DNA of 64,000 bases, taken from positions 3,693,501 through 3,757,500 of the forward strand of contig NC_044591.1 of NCBI RefSeq assembly GCF_901933205.1, written 5' to 3'. The DNA comes from Camarhynchus parvulus. Its lineage: Eukaryota; Chordata; Aves; Passeriformes; Thraupidae. Below, piece by piece: positions 47,072 through 59,025 of this stretch. The position numbers were made by a program, and so were the translations under genes. The notes beneath the pieces are model-generated. The model was not told where the DNA came from. It saw only the letters and a list, made by a program, of their open reading frames with translations, and did no database searches. Position 1 is the first letter of the stretch. Each line of letters opens with the position of its first letter.

Positions 47072-47858
47072 TGTTAGTGTTCAGGAACACTTAAGCACAG
47101 AAAAATCATTTGCAGGTGCTTTTATTGGAGAGTTCTGGGTGTCAGGGGTGCACAGACCCAAATCTGACCCACCATGGGTTCGGGATGAACATGTTTTATA
47201 TTCTATCATTATATAACTTACATCTTAATTCACATCATTAACAACACATAATCACAGAATTATTACATGCAGGTGCTTTTGTTGAAGAGCTCTGGGTGTC
47301 AGGGTTGCACAGACCCAAATCTGACCCACCATGGGTTCGGGATGAACATGTTTTATATTCTATCATTATATAACTTACATATTAATTTACACAGTTAATT
47401 ATTAATGTGTTCAGGAACACATAAGCACAGAATGATTACATGCAGGTGCTTTTATTGAAGAGTTCTGGGTGTCAGGGGTGCACAGACCCAAATCTGACCC
47501 ACCATGGGTTCGGGATGAACATGTTTTATATTCTATCATTATATAACTTACATGTTAATTATTAAACTTACATTGAAAGAATGTATACAATTCTATTGTA
47601 TATATTGATTCCATCTAAGCATGGATTTCTTGTGATCCCCCCTCACACCCCTAACATAGTTTCTCATGATTCTTTAAACAATAATTATATCTAATCACGT
47701 AACAATTATATCATTTATCATATACCAACACATGATCTAGCAAACACAAGGCCTAACATTTCCCAGGGCCTACCTTTAACATTTCCCCAGGGCCCACTAA
47801 GCCTAACTTTCTTTCTAACCCCCCAAATTTTTTATGATTTTAAAATCTTTTACCATCA
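47072..47858 (-). mobile_element. LTR with triplicated promoter/polyA module (inverted)
   Basis: On the minus strand this block begins TGATGGTAAAAG and ends CTGAACACTAACA, with the TG...CA ends of an LTR. Near the 3' end is a module that holds a TATA-type GAATATAAAAC, then GTGGGTCAGATTTGGGTCTG, then CTTCAATAAAAGCACC with a polyadenylation signal. The module is present three times in tandem (about 47407-47560, 47230-47406 and 47077-47229 in transcription order). The polyA-proximal marker recurs at 47111, 47268 and 47441, so the spacings are 157 and 173. I found no convincing target-site duplication, and no retroviral genes adjoin it. Confidence 0.7.
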
Positions 47859-49206
47859 CTCCCATCCATCCTGGGGCACGCTGCAATTATTGAAATCAAA
47901 CAAACTCACCGATATCTCAGCAAACAGCCCTGATTTGGAATTAATCACGGCTTTAATTTGACAGCAAACGATCCCACTCTGCTCTGCCACGTCTCCTCTC
48001 CCCTCCCACCCACGGAGCCGCTGCAGGGTGTCTGAGGGAAATGAGACGTGCAGCCTGCCCTGCCTGGTAAAAGCCTCTTTAAGTGATCAGCCATAGGCTT
48101 GGCTGGAATATTAGGCAGTAAAACAGGTTTTCTAGAAAATGAGATTGCCCCTGGCACTGGTAAATCCATTCAGGGATTCACGGGAGTCGGGTGGATACGG
48201 TGACATTTGGGAGGCAAGAGGTATTTTTCTTTCTTAATAATTCTGATATGGAAGGATTATAAATTAAGTAGTTTTCAAAGGCAGGATCTGATCCTGCTTT
48301 GCTGTTGCTTCCTACCTGTTTTGGTCTCACTGATTCCATAGATTTTAATACAGGAAAAGCAAGCTGGGGTGTCATTTCTGAAGTAACACTAAAATCCAAG
48401 CATCTTTCCTGCTTTCTGGTAGGGTCCAGGTACATGGAGAGTGACTGGCTCTGCTCTATCAAAACCCTGATGTTTTTATGGGAGGAAAAAGAACAAATGA
48501 GTGTTTTACCCAGGCCAGGGAGTGACAAGGGGGATGCTTTTGGCCTCAGACATCTTTTGGGAAGGATCCTTATCCTGGCAGCACATTTAAGACCCCAGGG
48601 ATGGGTCTCTATCCAGGCTAGCTGGTTTACCCAACACTTATTTCTCTGAATGAAGTGAGATGGGAGATCTGTGCAATGTGTCTTTTTAGTAAATTAAGCG
48701 TTACAAATGCTGCTGCCACCCTTCCCCCCTCACATATGTTCTCTCTTTCCCCAGTATTAAAAAAAAACAAATAGTCTGCAGAGCAAAACTGAATCTTATT
48801 GCCTCATCCTCTGCTTCCCAGCCCAGGAGAAGTCTTGTGTTGGAGATACCAACTCTTGGTCCTGGTGGAACAGAATGGGTCCATAACAACAAGATTCTGC
48901 ATGTTTGCTCCTCATCCTTGCTGGATTTGCTTTTACATGTTGTTGTGTTCCAAGAGGAAGAAACAAATAAATGCAGAGCTTTTCCCCAGGGCTTCAACAA
49001 CAGTTGGGAGGATTTAGATTATTGTTGGCTGGGATTAAGTGTCTGGTGTGGGCTTGAAGAGATGAAGCCCAGCAGTGGCAGAGCACATGGCTCTGGCAGC
49101 CTCCTGGCCCTTGAGTGTAGAAGGGGGTGAGTCTGGGAAAAGCAGGGTGTTTCTGTTTCTAACATGCAATATTTCATTCAGAATTGGGAATGAAGAAAGG
49201 TGAAGG
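47859..49206. other. single-copy DNA, no gene seen
   Basis: No gene or mobile element is recognised. An A run lies near 48760-48767. Confidence 0.4.
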
Positions 49207-49551
49207 GGTTCTTCAGACTGGAGAAGGCTCCAGTGAGGCCTTAGAGCCTCTTTCAGTGCCTAAAGGGGCTCCAGGAGAGCTGGAGAGACAGGACAACAGG
49301 GAGTGGCTTCCCAGGGCCAGAGGGCAGGGTTAGAATGGAGATGAGGAAGAAATTCTTGGCTGGGAGGGTGGGCAGGCCCTGACACAGGTGCCCAGAGCAG
49401 CTGTGGCTTCCCCTGGAAATGTCCAGGGCCAGGCTGGAGAGGGCTTGGAGCACCTGGGACACAGTGGAAGGTGTCCCTGCCATGGCAGGGGTGGAAGGAG
49501 ATGAGCTTTAAGCTCCCTTCCAGCCCAAAGCATTCGGTGACTCTGTGACTA
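49207..49551 (+). mobile_element. CR1 LINE 3' part (plus)
   Basis: Plus-strand CR1 with TTCAGACTGGAGAAGGCTCC, GATGAGGAAGAAATTCTTGG, AGGCCAGGCTGGAGAGGGCTTG-type sequence, a CCATGGCAGGGGTGG block and a terminal CATTCGGTGACTCTGTGAC. Frames of up to 147 codons on the opposite strand are shadows of this element. Confidence 0.92.
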
Positions 49552-50697
49552 TCCAAGGGTGCCAAGCCAGGCCCTGGGCAGGGAGGAGAGGAGATGGTGC
49601 TTGGCTGGCAGGAGCAGGGCACAGGAGCTCTCTGGGCACAAGGTGGATGCAGAGAAGGTGTGAAAGGCAGCTCAAGGCTCCAGCCTTGCACAGGGGAATG
49701 CAATTCCTTCAGGCATTCCCCCCAGCTTGCTCTGCATTACCCACTGGCAAGCCCAGAGCAGCTTCAGCAGAGAGCAGACGTGGCAGCCCCGATCTCCCAG
49801 GGAGGATTGATGCTCCAACAAAGCTGTCACAGCACATGACCTGACTTTTGGGAAGTGCTGAAGTGTCTCTGGCTCCCAGAGCAATCCCTGGGTGTTTGCA
49901 TCCCTGGGTCTGACACAGGGAGATGTGCTGGCCCCCTGTGCTTCCAGAGAGATTAAAAGGCTGCTGTTAAACAAAATGCTCCAGCATCTTCCTTGGGATG
50001 TGTGCCAAGGTTCAGCCTGGTGCAGTCTGCAAAGGGAAGATAGAGAACCTGGGCAATGGAGATCCATCACGGAAGCACTGACAGTTGCTTAACTGAAATA
50101 TTTTCAAGCCCTGATGGCAGGATAATTTTGTATATCTGACTTTATTTTTAGAGTTTGATTGATAGTCACAGAGAGGGAAGAGGAGAGCTGGAATTTTCTT
50201 CCGAAGGAGTCTGCAAGCCCAGGTTTCCTGTTGTGCCACGTTACAGTCACTTTCAACACGATTCTTGCTCCTGATTAAAATAATTCACCATGTTGCTGCA
50301 GCCAGCAGGAGGTTGGAGCAGTTTGTGCAATGCAAAATGTAATAAATGTTTCGGAAGGCAGGGAAAAATATTTAGCAAATCTGGAGTCGAGTCCCATCTC
50401 TCTTAATTTGGCTAAACAAGGCAGTAGATAAGGCTTTTGCTTTTGCAGAGCAAGAATTTCAATTACTTGCAGGAAGTTTGCAAATTAAGAAGAAGGAGGT
50501 TAACAATGAAAATAATTTCCTTAGGTTTGGAGCTCTGCAACGTGATTTAGAAGTGATTAAAATGATAAGCAGCTCTGTAGTCCTTGCCAGTGCCTGTGCA
50601 CTCCAGTTATTTATGGCAGGGAGTGCTGGGAGCAGGACTCTGTCCCATCCCAGCAGCTGCTGGCTGCTGTTTTGGTGCCTCATGTAGCATGAAGGGG
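49552..50697. other. single-copy DNA, possible conserved element
   Basis: No gene is recognised. Repeat-free sequence at 50400-50620 has conserved-element texture. The LTR begins at 50698. Confidence 0.4.
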
Positions 50698-51245
50698 TGT
50701 GGAAACCCAGGGCACAGGAATATTTCTGTGTCTGCTCTGGGGTGCCCTGACCCCCAGGGCAGCACTGACTTTGACCCTCATTCATGGAGAAAGTTTCCCA
50801 GACTTCAAGATAGACTGGAACCCACAAAAGTGTGAAATAGATTATAGAGAGTAGTGTAGGTGCATCACTTGGTGAGAAATTGAGGTTTTGGGATTTTTAG
50901 TGTGTTGTGGATGGGAGCAAGATGGAGGGCACAGGGTGTCGTCCTGGGTTTCTTCTTCATGGGTTTGGGTGGCATTTTGTAACTGGGCAGAAAAGTCTGC
51001 ATTGGGGTCTTTTTGGGATCAGTTATTGGGTTAAAAGGGAAAATAATCCAGGTGTCAGCTCTTAATTGGATAGTTCAGTCTTAAAAGCCCTTGTACCAAG
51101 AGATTGTTGGGCATTTTGTGCCTTCTAATGAAAAGCTGCACAACTCACAGCAGTGAGACTGTTTCACTGCTAAGAAATAATAAACACCTGAGTGTGAACA
51201 TGAACTACTGTCTCAGTGCCTTCAATCCAGACCCAGAGAAACCCA
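50698..51245 (+). mobile_element. solo LTR, family 2, copy 2
   Basis: This copy begins TGTGGAAACCCAGGGCA and is alignable to 17153-17764 until CAGACCCAGAGAAAC. The 3' limit may extend to about 51260, where a run ends CCCCCACA. It has the polyadenylation signal inside GAAATAATAAACACC. Compared with copy 1 it lacks 63 bp, including most of the hairpin, and the junction lies at a shared CATG. A clear target-site duplication was not found. Confidence 0.75.
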
Positions 51246-53824
51246 CAGCTGGGACCCCCACAAAGGAGCTGTTGGCTCCCATTTGGATTTGGGCCAGAGC
51301 TGGGCAAGCAGAGAGAGAATATTTTAAAAGCAGAATATTTAGAGATAAAGGCAGCAGGAGTAAGATGTGAACGTGTGGGAGCAGGGCTGACCTTCTGCCA
51401 ACTCCTGCAGGGGCAGGAGCAGCACAGGGCAGCTCTGGGTTGGGGACAGGATTATGGGGAGACAAAGATTAGAAGGCAGGAGGCAGATAATGCTGGAGTT
51501 ACTTTTCCTCCATCACATCTTCATTCTTCCTGACCTCTCACCATCCCTGATGCTCTGCCCTGGGTTGTCCCCATTTCCTTGCAGATTCCTTATGTCCAGT
51601 GGCAGAAGTGGGTGGTGCAGATCAAGCCAAGAGAAGCAGGGATCTAACTTCCAGCTGTGTATCTAAAAACAGGTTTATTTACTTTTTCTGGGGTACCATG
51701 GAACACAAGGACCCACCTCTGCCTGTGGAGTTACCCAGGCACTGGAGGGAGGCAGTCAACACCAGGCTCATGCCCTTCCAGGTTCTGGGGAGATGTCATC
51801 TCCAACTCTTCTGGAGCCTCCTGGACTCACCTGGCCATGTCCAACACTTTGGTCTTTCCAGGGAAAAACCAAGAGCATGAGATGTCAGAGGTGACTGTGT
51901 TACCAACCTTGCTTTAGCGCAAGCTCAGCCCAGGTAGAGCTGCTGAGACCAAAGAGAATCTGGGGGAGCTTGATCCAAGTCTAGATCCAACCAGAGAGCT
52001 CATATTCGATTTGATCTGGTAAAGAGGCTAAAATAAGTATTGTTCCAAAAAACTAAACATGAGCCATCCTAGTTAAGAAAAAAAAAATCTGTATTGATTT
52101 CCATTGAAATGGAAATGAGGTGATGATATAAATCAGGGATGGGGTACTTGGTCAAAGTGGTTTGTTAGAACCCAAAGGCCAGGTTAGTCTACATTTGATT
52201 CCTCTGGGTGCTCCCAGCTTTTTACAGGGATAAGGCAGCCCAAAGGGGGCTGGGGGTCCAAGAGCTGCCCTTGACCCACTGTAGTGACATCTCCAGCAGC
52301 AGCAGCAGGATTTTTAGGCATCAGGTTTGTGCATGAAGCTCAGGGATAGAAAGCTCACTGCCAAATTAAATAAAGTTACAGGTGTTTTCAGTGTTGTTTT
52401 ATTTATTTTCTGTTCTGTTTTTTCTCCCTCTCTCATTAGGCAGCAGCTATTCTGTGGCCACTTTTATTCTCTCCCCATCAGTTGGTTGCATTGATAATCA
52501 ATCTTTTGAAGCACAGGGTCTTTTCCAGTTTTGAATTCTTTGGATTTTATTAAATAAATGTGCATTTGTGTAGAATGGAAACTTTGCTCCTTATCAGGAT
52601 CATCTGTCTTGGTGAAATGACTTGGAACAGCTGTTCCATGAAGCAAAATCTGATAGAAACACAGGGACTGGATATAAACACAAACATTAGTCACTATGGA
52701 AACTAAAGTTACTGCAAGATGCCTCCAAAAAGCTGTGTTTCTATATGTTTCTCATCCTAACCAAATATTCCCAGGGGATTTTGCCAGCCACTTCATTGAA
52801 AGCCGTCTGGGAATGTTCTGCTTGCTTGCATATGGATCACTTGGGAGCAGCACCACAGCTTTGGGTACCACAGAGCTCTGCAGTCAAAATTGATGGCTTA
52901 TTGATTTATCCCAATTCCTGGAGGCTGGCAAAGGACAAAGCAGCATTTAAAAACATCAAAGAGCAAAGCTGAATCTAGGGACTTGTGGAAATGAGAGCTC
53001 GAGCTTCAGGCTGTGGGTTTAACCCACTTCCAGCCCCACATCCCATCCCAGCAGGTATCTCTGGTATGGAGGGTCTGTAATCTGGGTAATCAGGGGGCTT
53101 TGCTCGTCCATCTGCCAGTCCTGGGACTTCTCCATGCATTTAAAAGATATATTGATGAAGGAAGAAGTTCTATCCCCTGCCAGAAGGGCTGTAATTAAAA
53201 ACCAGTTTCTCTGTTGACAGAGGAGCTGCATCTTTAGACAACCCTTGGAGACTGTAAAAATAAATGGGATTGCTGGATGAGACTGGCACCTTGCAGAGAT
53301 GAGCCAGCACAGGCAGAAAACAAAGTTTGCAAGGTACAGAAATCACCACCACAGGGCAAAACCAGCTCTGCTTGAAGGGAACAACTTGCACAGCCATGGG
53401 TGATGTGACAGCCCTGGGGTCTGAACACAGCCCTAAACCCCCCCAAAGGAGACATTTCCCCTCTTTCTTGGGCCTTCTTCTCCTTTTTGCAGGAGTTTTA
53501 AGAAAATCCTTGGTCTCCATGGCAACTGCTGGCTCCGTGGCGCGTGTGGCTGCACGTGGGGACCTTCAAACCCAGGTGTGGGCTCAGCTCCCGGACAGAA
53601 ACAGTGCCTGGGGCCCTGCCTGCTCCCTCCCCTCCAGCCCTGCACTTTGGGCACCCAGCTGGCTCCTCTCCTCCCTTCTGTTGACAGCAGGGTGAAGGTT
53701 TGGGAGCAGAGAAGCAATTTCTCATTATTAACACACTTTAGCCACCCAATCCCCATCCTCAGGCCATTGCCATCCTTCCTAATTGTCTGTCCTGGGCAAG
53801 GTGGGGAAATTTCAGCTCTGAAAG
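51246..53824. other. 2.6-kb single-copy stretch, no gene seen
   Basis: No gene is recognised. A CpG-containing patch lies at 53530-53600. Overlapping frames on both strands at 53170-53837 have no domain. Confidence 0.4.
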
Positions 53825-54005
53825 GATGGTCAGGCATGAGAACAGGCTGCCCAGGGAAGTGGTGGATTCACCATCCCTTAAAGTGATCAAAAATGAGTGG
53901 ATGTCACACTTGGGGACAGGGTTTAGAGGTGCTCAAGACACTGCTGGGTCAGGGGTGGAACTGGATGATCTCAGAGGGCTTTCCCAACCTGAATGATTCC
54001 ATGAT
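53825..54005 (+). mobile_element. CR1 fragment (plus)
   Basis: Plus-strand CR1 of the older type: CAGGCTGCCCAGGGAAGTGG, GATTCACCATCCCTTAAAGT, GGAACTGGATGATCTCAGAG and a terminal CCTGAATGATTCCATGATG. Confidence 0.88.
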
Positions 54006-54689
54006 GAATTGGATGAATTGGTTGCTGAATTTCTCCAGTGGAGCTGGGAACACTCCCCAGCAGAGCAGTGGCTCGGGCACTGTGTGTGAGGGTCCTGTCT
54101 CTCCCTTGGCCAGCAGTGGCTGCCAAAATGCAATTCCCATTGGAAATTAAGATGGTGGGGGTTTTTCTCCCCCTGTAATTCTTCATAATTATCTTATCAC
54201 TCATTAGCTTTACCCCAAATCCCCTTTTACACTGAGCCCCTCCTCCACTGATCACCCACACGATTTAGTGAACAGAAAACCCGAGAAGGAAAACAATCCC
54301 AAGCTGGCTGAATAGCCAGTTCCTGCTGAATCCAGAGAGATTTGGGTGTCTGATTCACTCAGACTCCTCCTCCACTCTGCAAATCCCAGCCTGGCAGTTC
54401 CTCTAAGCCTATCCCATGCCAGGCTGAGCCGACTTGGCAGGCACTGGGCTCAGCAGAATAAATTATCCTGGTTCTCAGCTCCTTCCCCCTGTCCTTGCAG
54501 GGATTCATCATTACTGGGGAGAGGAGGGTGCTGGGCTGGTGTAACCACGGTGGGGCATCGTGTCATGATCCCCACACATTCTGGAATAAATAATAAATGT
54601 GCCACAAAGTTAGCAGCAGCACAAACCAGGAGTGGCTCCAACCCTGGGTGGAAGGGGAGGAGGTTTGGGCCATCCAGCCCTTCCAAGGA
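54006..54689. other. single-copy DNA, no gene seen
   Basis: Nothing recognisable; long overlapping frames here are due to few stop codons in GC-richer sequence. Confidence 0.35.
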
Positions 54690-54765
54690 GCCATTCGCAG
54701 AGTCCCAATGGCTTTGCTTGGAAGGGACCTCAGAGATCATCTGGTTCCAGCCCAGTGCCAGCCTG
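54690..54765 (-). mobile_element. CR1 3'-end fragment (minus)
   Basis: GCTTGGAAGGGACCTCAGAGATCATCTGGTTCCAGCCC is the inverted CR1 terminus (compare TTGGAAGGGACCTTAAAGATCATCTAGTTCC). About 75 bp remains. Confidence 0.85.
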
Positions 54766-54955
54766 GGGAGATGCCTCCTGCATAACCAAACGTGTTCTCT
54801 GTGCCTTTGGGATGCAGGAGCTGCAGGGACACCGTGTCCAGCTCCCCTCCATGCAGCAGCAGCCGCAGCGTGGGATGGGCTGGGAATTCTGCTCCTTTTG
54901 CTTTGCCTTCTGTCTCCATTTACTGGCCCTTGGTACCCCCAAAGAACTTCCTAAG

Positions 54956-55250
54956 CAAAACAAAACAACAAAACAAAACAAAGCAAAAAAACCAAAACAA
55001 ACAAACAAACAAAACAAACAAAAAACAAAACAAAAAACCAGCCAAACAAAAAAAAAAACAACCAAAAAAAACCCCAAAGAACAAAAAACACCAAAACCCA
55101 AACAAACAAAAACCAACCAAACAAAAACAAAAAAACCCTCCAAAAAAACAAAAACCCAAACAAACAAAGAAAAACAAAAAAAAAAACCCAAAAAACCAAA
55201 ACAAACAAAAAACCCCACAAAAAAACCCAAACAACAAAAAAACCCATCAC
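54956..55250. repeat. A/C-only low-complexity tract, about 295 bp
   Basis: The plus strand is almost entirely A and C, with about four G and one or two T in nearly 300 bases. Units are CAAAA, CAAAC, CCAAAA and similar, without a fixed period. Frames on the plus strand encode Lys/Gln/Asn/Pro-rich protein, and on the minus strand Phe/Val/Leu/Gly-rich protein; both are artefacts. Confidence 0.97.
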
Positions 55251-56111
55251 AAAAGAAAATTAAGCTTGACAGTGTAATGATAATTAGAATATTATCAAAA
55301 ATAAGGGTATTTATGTTTTAAAAAATGGGGTCTTATTCATTTAGCTCCCTTTTTTTGGAGCTGTATTAAATCCTCAAGCACGGCAGGGCCTATTTCAGTG
55401 CCTCCCTAAGGGCATGTGCCTGCAGTGAGCTTCCAGGTGGGATCTCAGGTAATGAGGCAGAGGTGAGAAACATCCCCTGGTACCTCAGGGTAGAAGAAAA
55501 CCCCATGGGAGAAAGGAATTACTTCCAAGAAAATGGTTTCATAGTTGTGGCTGGTGACCAGCACAGTGGTTGAGCTGTCTGGGGGCTCTGTGTTTAATCC
55601 CAGGGTTTGTGATGATGAATTCAGGTTGGACAGGAGGCAACTTCCCCAAATCCAGCACAATTGGATCTTTAATCTGCTCATGAGATTCCTGAGCTGGATA
55701 CAGACATTATCTCCTCCTTTGGTTGAGGGATGGCACAAAAGGAGGAAAAAAGAGGCACATGATGTGAATTTATTTGCATCTTCCAACAATAATCCAGTCA
55801 TTCTACCCTGGAAATGCTTGTCCTGCTTAATGCCCCTTTATGCAATTTTTTTTCATGGTGCCCAAGAATTTGTTTATTTATTTATTCACCATTTTCTTTC
55901 ACTGGGGTGGAAAATGAGGGGCAGAAAATGCCATTCCAATTTTTTCTTCGATTTTATTGTGATTTATTTTTGTAAGCAGTGCCTTGGCTGGGAGGTGGGA
56001 AAATTCCAGGTCCTTCTGTCCCAGCTCTGCTGCTGCAGAGATCCATTGGAGCAGTTCCCAACAGCTCCAAAGCAATTTCATTTCCTATAGCAAGACATGG
56101 CAGTTGTTGGG
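55251..56111. other. single-copy DNA, no gene seen
   Basis: No gene is recognised. TTTATT units repeat briefly at 55873-55888. Confidence 0.4.
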
Positions 56112-57110
56112 GTGGTCACTAAATAAAAAAATACATACATACATATATAAAAATTGTATTAAAAATTAATAAAATTAATAATAATAAATAATAAATTAAT
56201 TAATAACTAATAAATTTGATGGGGTGGTCACTTCCATCCCACCTTTATATCAGCCAAGACTCCATCCTGAAATGCCCCCAAATCCCAGGCAGAAAACTGC
56301 ATGTAACACTTTGCCTTTTTTGCATAAATTTCATCTGGGAAATGCAGAATTGTGAGGATTTTGGAATGGGAACCTTATTTCAGCTTGGCTTAGAAACCAT
56401 CCTGTTGCTCCAGGTAATTACACAATCAGTTTGTGAGATGTGGTCACTAAATAAATTTTTAAAATAAATAAAGAAATAAAAATAATGATAATAAATACTA
56501 AAATAATAAATAATGAATAAAATAATTAATAACTAGTAAATTTGTTGGGGTGGTCACTTCCATCCCACCTTTATATCAGCCAAGACTCCAGCTCCATCCT
56601 CAACTGCCCCCAAATCCCAGGCAGAAAACTGCATGTAACACTTTGCCTTTTTTGCATAAATTTCATCTGGGAAAGGCAGAATTGTGAGGATTTTGGAATG
56701 GGAGCCTTATTTCAGCTTGGCTTAGAAACCATCCTGTTGCTCCAGGTAATTACACAATAAATTTGTGAGATGTGGTCACTAAATAAATTTTTAAAATAAA
56801 TAAAGAAATAAGAATAATGATAATAAATACTACAATAATAACAATAATAATAAATAGTGAATAAAATAATTAATTACTAATAAATTTGTTGGAGTGGTCA
56901 CTTCCATCCCACCTTTATATCAGCCAAGACTCCATCCTGAAATGCCCCCAAATCCCAGGCAGAAAACTGCATGTAACACTTTGCCTTTTTTGCATAAATT
57001 TCATCTGGAAAAGGCAGAATTGTGAGGATTTTGGAATTGGGAGCCTTATTTCAGCTTGGCTTGCTAGAAACCATCCTGTTGCTCCGAGTAATTACACAAT
57101 AAATTTGTGA
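56112..57110. repeat. three-copy tandem array, unit about 330 bp
   Basis: A conserved block of about 220 bp, from GTGGTCACTTCCATCCC to TTACACAAT, starts at 56224, 56550 and 56894. AT-rich linkers of about 100-120 bp made of AATAAATAA-type sequence separate the blocks. The 9-mer GTGGTCACT stands at the start of each block and, in the first two, again just after it (56440, 56772). A block-less partial copy is at 56112-56217. Copy 2 has a 6-bp insertion and copy 3 a 1-bp insertion. Confidence 0.95.
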
Positions 57111-57114
57111 GAGG

Positions 57115-57330
57115 GATATAAAGCCATAAAAGCAGTGGTAATGGTTTGCAATTTAATAGCTGAATTGTAAATGAATTTTCCTATAGCAGCTTTAATGCAG
57201 CGGGCTGCTACAATTAAGAGAACATTCTTTGGGGTGCCTTTAATTTTTTGTTGTTGTTGTGAAGTTCAGTGCCATTAATTCCCCGGTTTAAAGAAACCAA
57301 ATCGTTAACCACTTCAAATTCTACAAGCCA
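57115..57330. other. candidate conserved non-coding element
   Basis: Repeat-free AT-rich sequence with GCAATTTAATAGCTGAATTG, GCTTTAATGCAGCGGGCTGC and CATTAATTCC. This composition resembles vertebrate developmental enhancers, but conservation cannot be seen from one sequence. Confidence 0.25.
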
Positions 57331-57706
57331 GCTTTGAACTCCTCTGCAGCCAACAGAATTTTGTCTTGGAAAAGGTATTTTTACCCCATTTGGCTTTGGT
57401 TTTTACCCCATTTTACCCCATTTGGCTCCTGCATTTTCTTACAGTAGTGAGTGTGGGGTTGCACCATGTATTGTGTTTATGCCCTTCATCCTCTCTTCAT
57501 CATCACCCATCTTGTTCCTGTGACATTTGACATCTCCTGCCATTAGAGTGGAAAGATTTGGCCGTGCAGGGACATCCTCCTCACAGCATTTAGCATCTCT
57601 TCTTAATTTATTATTTGATAAAGGATTGTTTAAATGGGGTATGTGTGTATTGCAGTGCTGTGTGTGCCCCCCTCTCCAGCTTTGGGGCTCTCAGGGCACA
57701 GGGGTC
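57331..57706. other. single-copy DNA, no gene seen
   Basis: A short TTTACCCCATTT motif is repeated three times at 57379-57425. Nothing else is recognised. Confidence 0.4.
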
Positions 57707-57765
57707 TCTATATCTCTATTTATATCTCTATTTATATCTCTATTTATATCTCTATTTATATCTCT
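57707..57765. repeat. 12-bp microsatellite (TATATCTCTATT)n
   Basis: About five nearly perfect units. Frames through it encode YLYLYLYL or ISISLFIS repeats, which are artefacts. Confidence 0.95.
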
Positions 57766-59025
57766 GCCCCCACTGTGAGGATGCTCTGTGCAGCAACAGA
57801 GCCCTCTTATCCCCCCATACAAGAGCTCATCCCCATCCACAGCTCCCATTCCTTCCTCTTTCCCTTTCCAACCCTCTGGATTTCAAATATCATTCCCAAG
57901 CAGCTCAAGATCTTGGAAATGATCTCCCTGGAGCAGCACTGTCCCTTCCCACAGCAGTGCCAGTGACAATTCTTGGTTTGCCTCATCCTCTTCTCCTTCT
58001 CACACTCCCCTAATTCCATCTTTCCACTTCCATGTGTTTCCTGTGTTTGAGGGAAATGCCATGAAATTCAGAATCTAATCTTGGAAGCATCTTTGGGGCA
58101 ACTGAAATTGCTGCTAATTATTGATGGTGTGTAATTATTGCTGGTGTGTAATTACCTCGCCAGTGTCACCTGCTGTCCCCACAGAGGAGCAGAGCTGGTG
58201 CACCAGGGTGTGTTAGCAGTGCAAACTGACACAGGCAACCCTCCTCTGACTGTGGGGGTGATAATTAAAAGGCACAGTTGTGTGTAAGAAGCTGGTGGAG
58301 ACCTGAACCTGCTCTGAGGGGTGACTTAAATCCCCTCCTCCCATCACTGAATCCAGATTAAGGGCAATGTGTAAAAACAGTGCATGTCCTCATGCAATTT
58401 TCCCTCCTGTGCATCATTATTGTCATAACTTGAGTCTCAATTTCAGAATTTCAGGGTCTTTTTCATTCCCCAGCCCTTGGCTATTTGTGCTACAGCCCAT
58501 GGTGCAAGGTGGAAACTCCTGCCCCACTCCCAGCAGGGGTTTGACCTTGAATTATTCCTCCATATCCATAAACAGCCTGCTCCCTCATTGTGTTCCAGGC
58601 AGAGAAAAATGATTTAGTGAGGACTGGTCTGGAAGTGCTGGATCAAGCAGGGGTAGCCTGGCCTTGCTGTGGGGCACAGATTTGTGGGATGTTGAGACAC
58701 CCCAAGCAAAACAGGGTGTCCCTATTGCAGAAACTGCTGCTCACTTCTCCCAAAAAACCCCAGAGGTGCCTTTGGATGAGCTGGGAGCTGCAGTGCCCTG
58801 CCCAGCTGCCATGGAGGGTGGGAAGGTGTTAAGTGGGGAGCAGGGATGGGATTCCTGCTCAGGAATGGAATCTGCTGGGGGAGGCAGGGCCGTGGGTGCA
58901 GCTCCTGGAGCATTCAGAGATGCAGAGGGGGAGCAGGGCAAGGGAAGGAGGGAATGAAGGATCCATTGTGAGGCCCAAAGGCACTGCTGGAATCCCAACC
59001 CTGAGCAGAGCGAGGGATGCAGCCT
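57766..59025. other. single-copy DNA with TAATTA triplet
   Basis: No gene is recognised. A 17-bp unit beginning TAATTA is repeated at 58115, 58132 and 58149. Confidence 0.4.
58115..58154. repeat. 17-bp TAATTA minisatellite, three cores
   Basis: TAATTATTGATGGTGTG, TAATTATTGCTGGTGTG and TAATTA follow one another at an exact 17-bp period. Each contains the homeodomain core TAATTA. Confidence 0.9.

Noticed and set aside
49260..49703. 147-codon minus frame
   Set aside because: It is antisense to the CR1 copy at 49207-49551.
54632..55321. Long plus frame (229 codons) and minus frames of about 100-166 codons
   Set aside because: They are produced by the A/C-only tract and a CR1 fragment; the translated sequence is low complexity.
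56216..57110. Three similar frames of 72-83 codons, one per tandem unit
   Set aside because: Similarity follows from the DNA duplication. Only the first has an ATG at the start, the third is broken by a 1-bp insertion, and the AT-rich linkers carry no gene signals.
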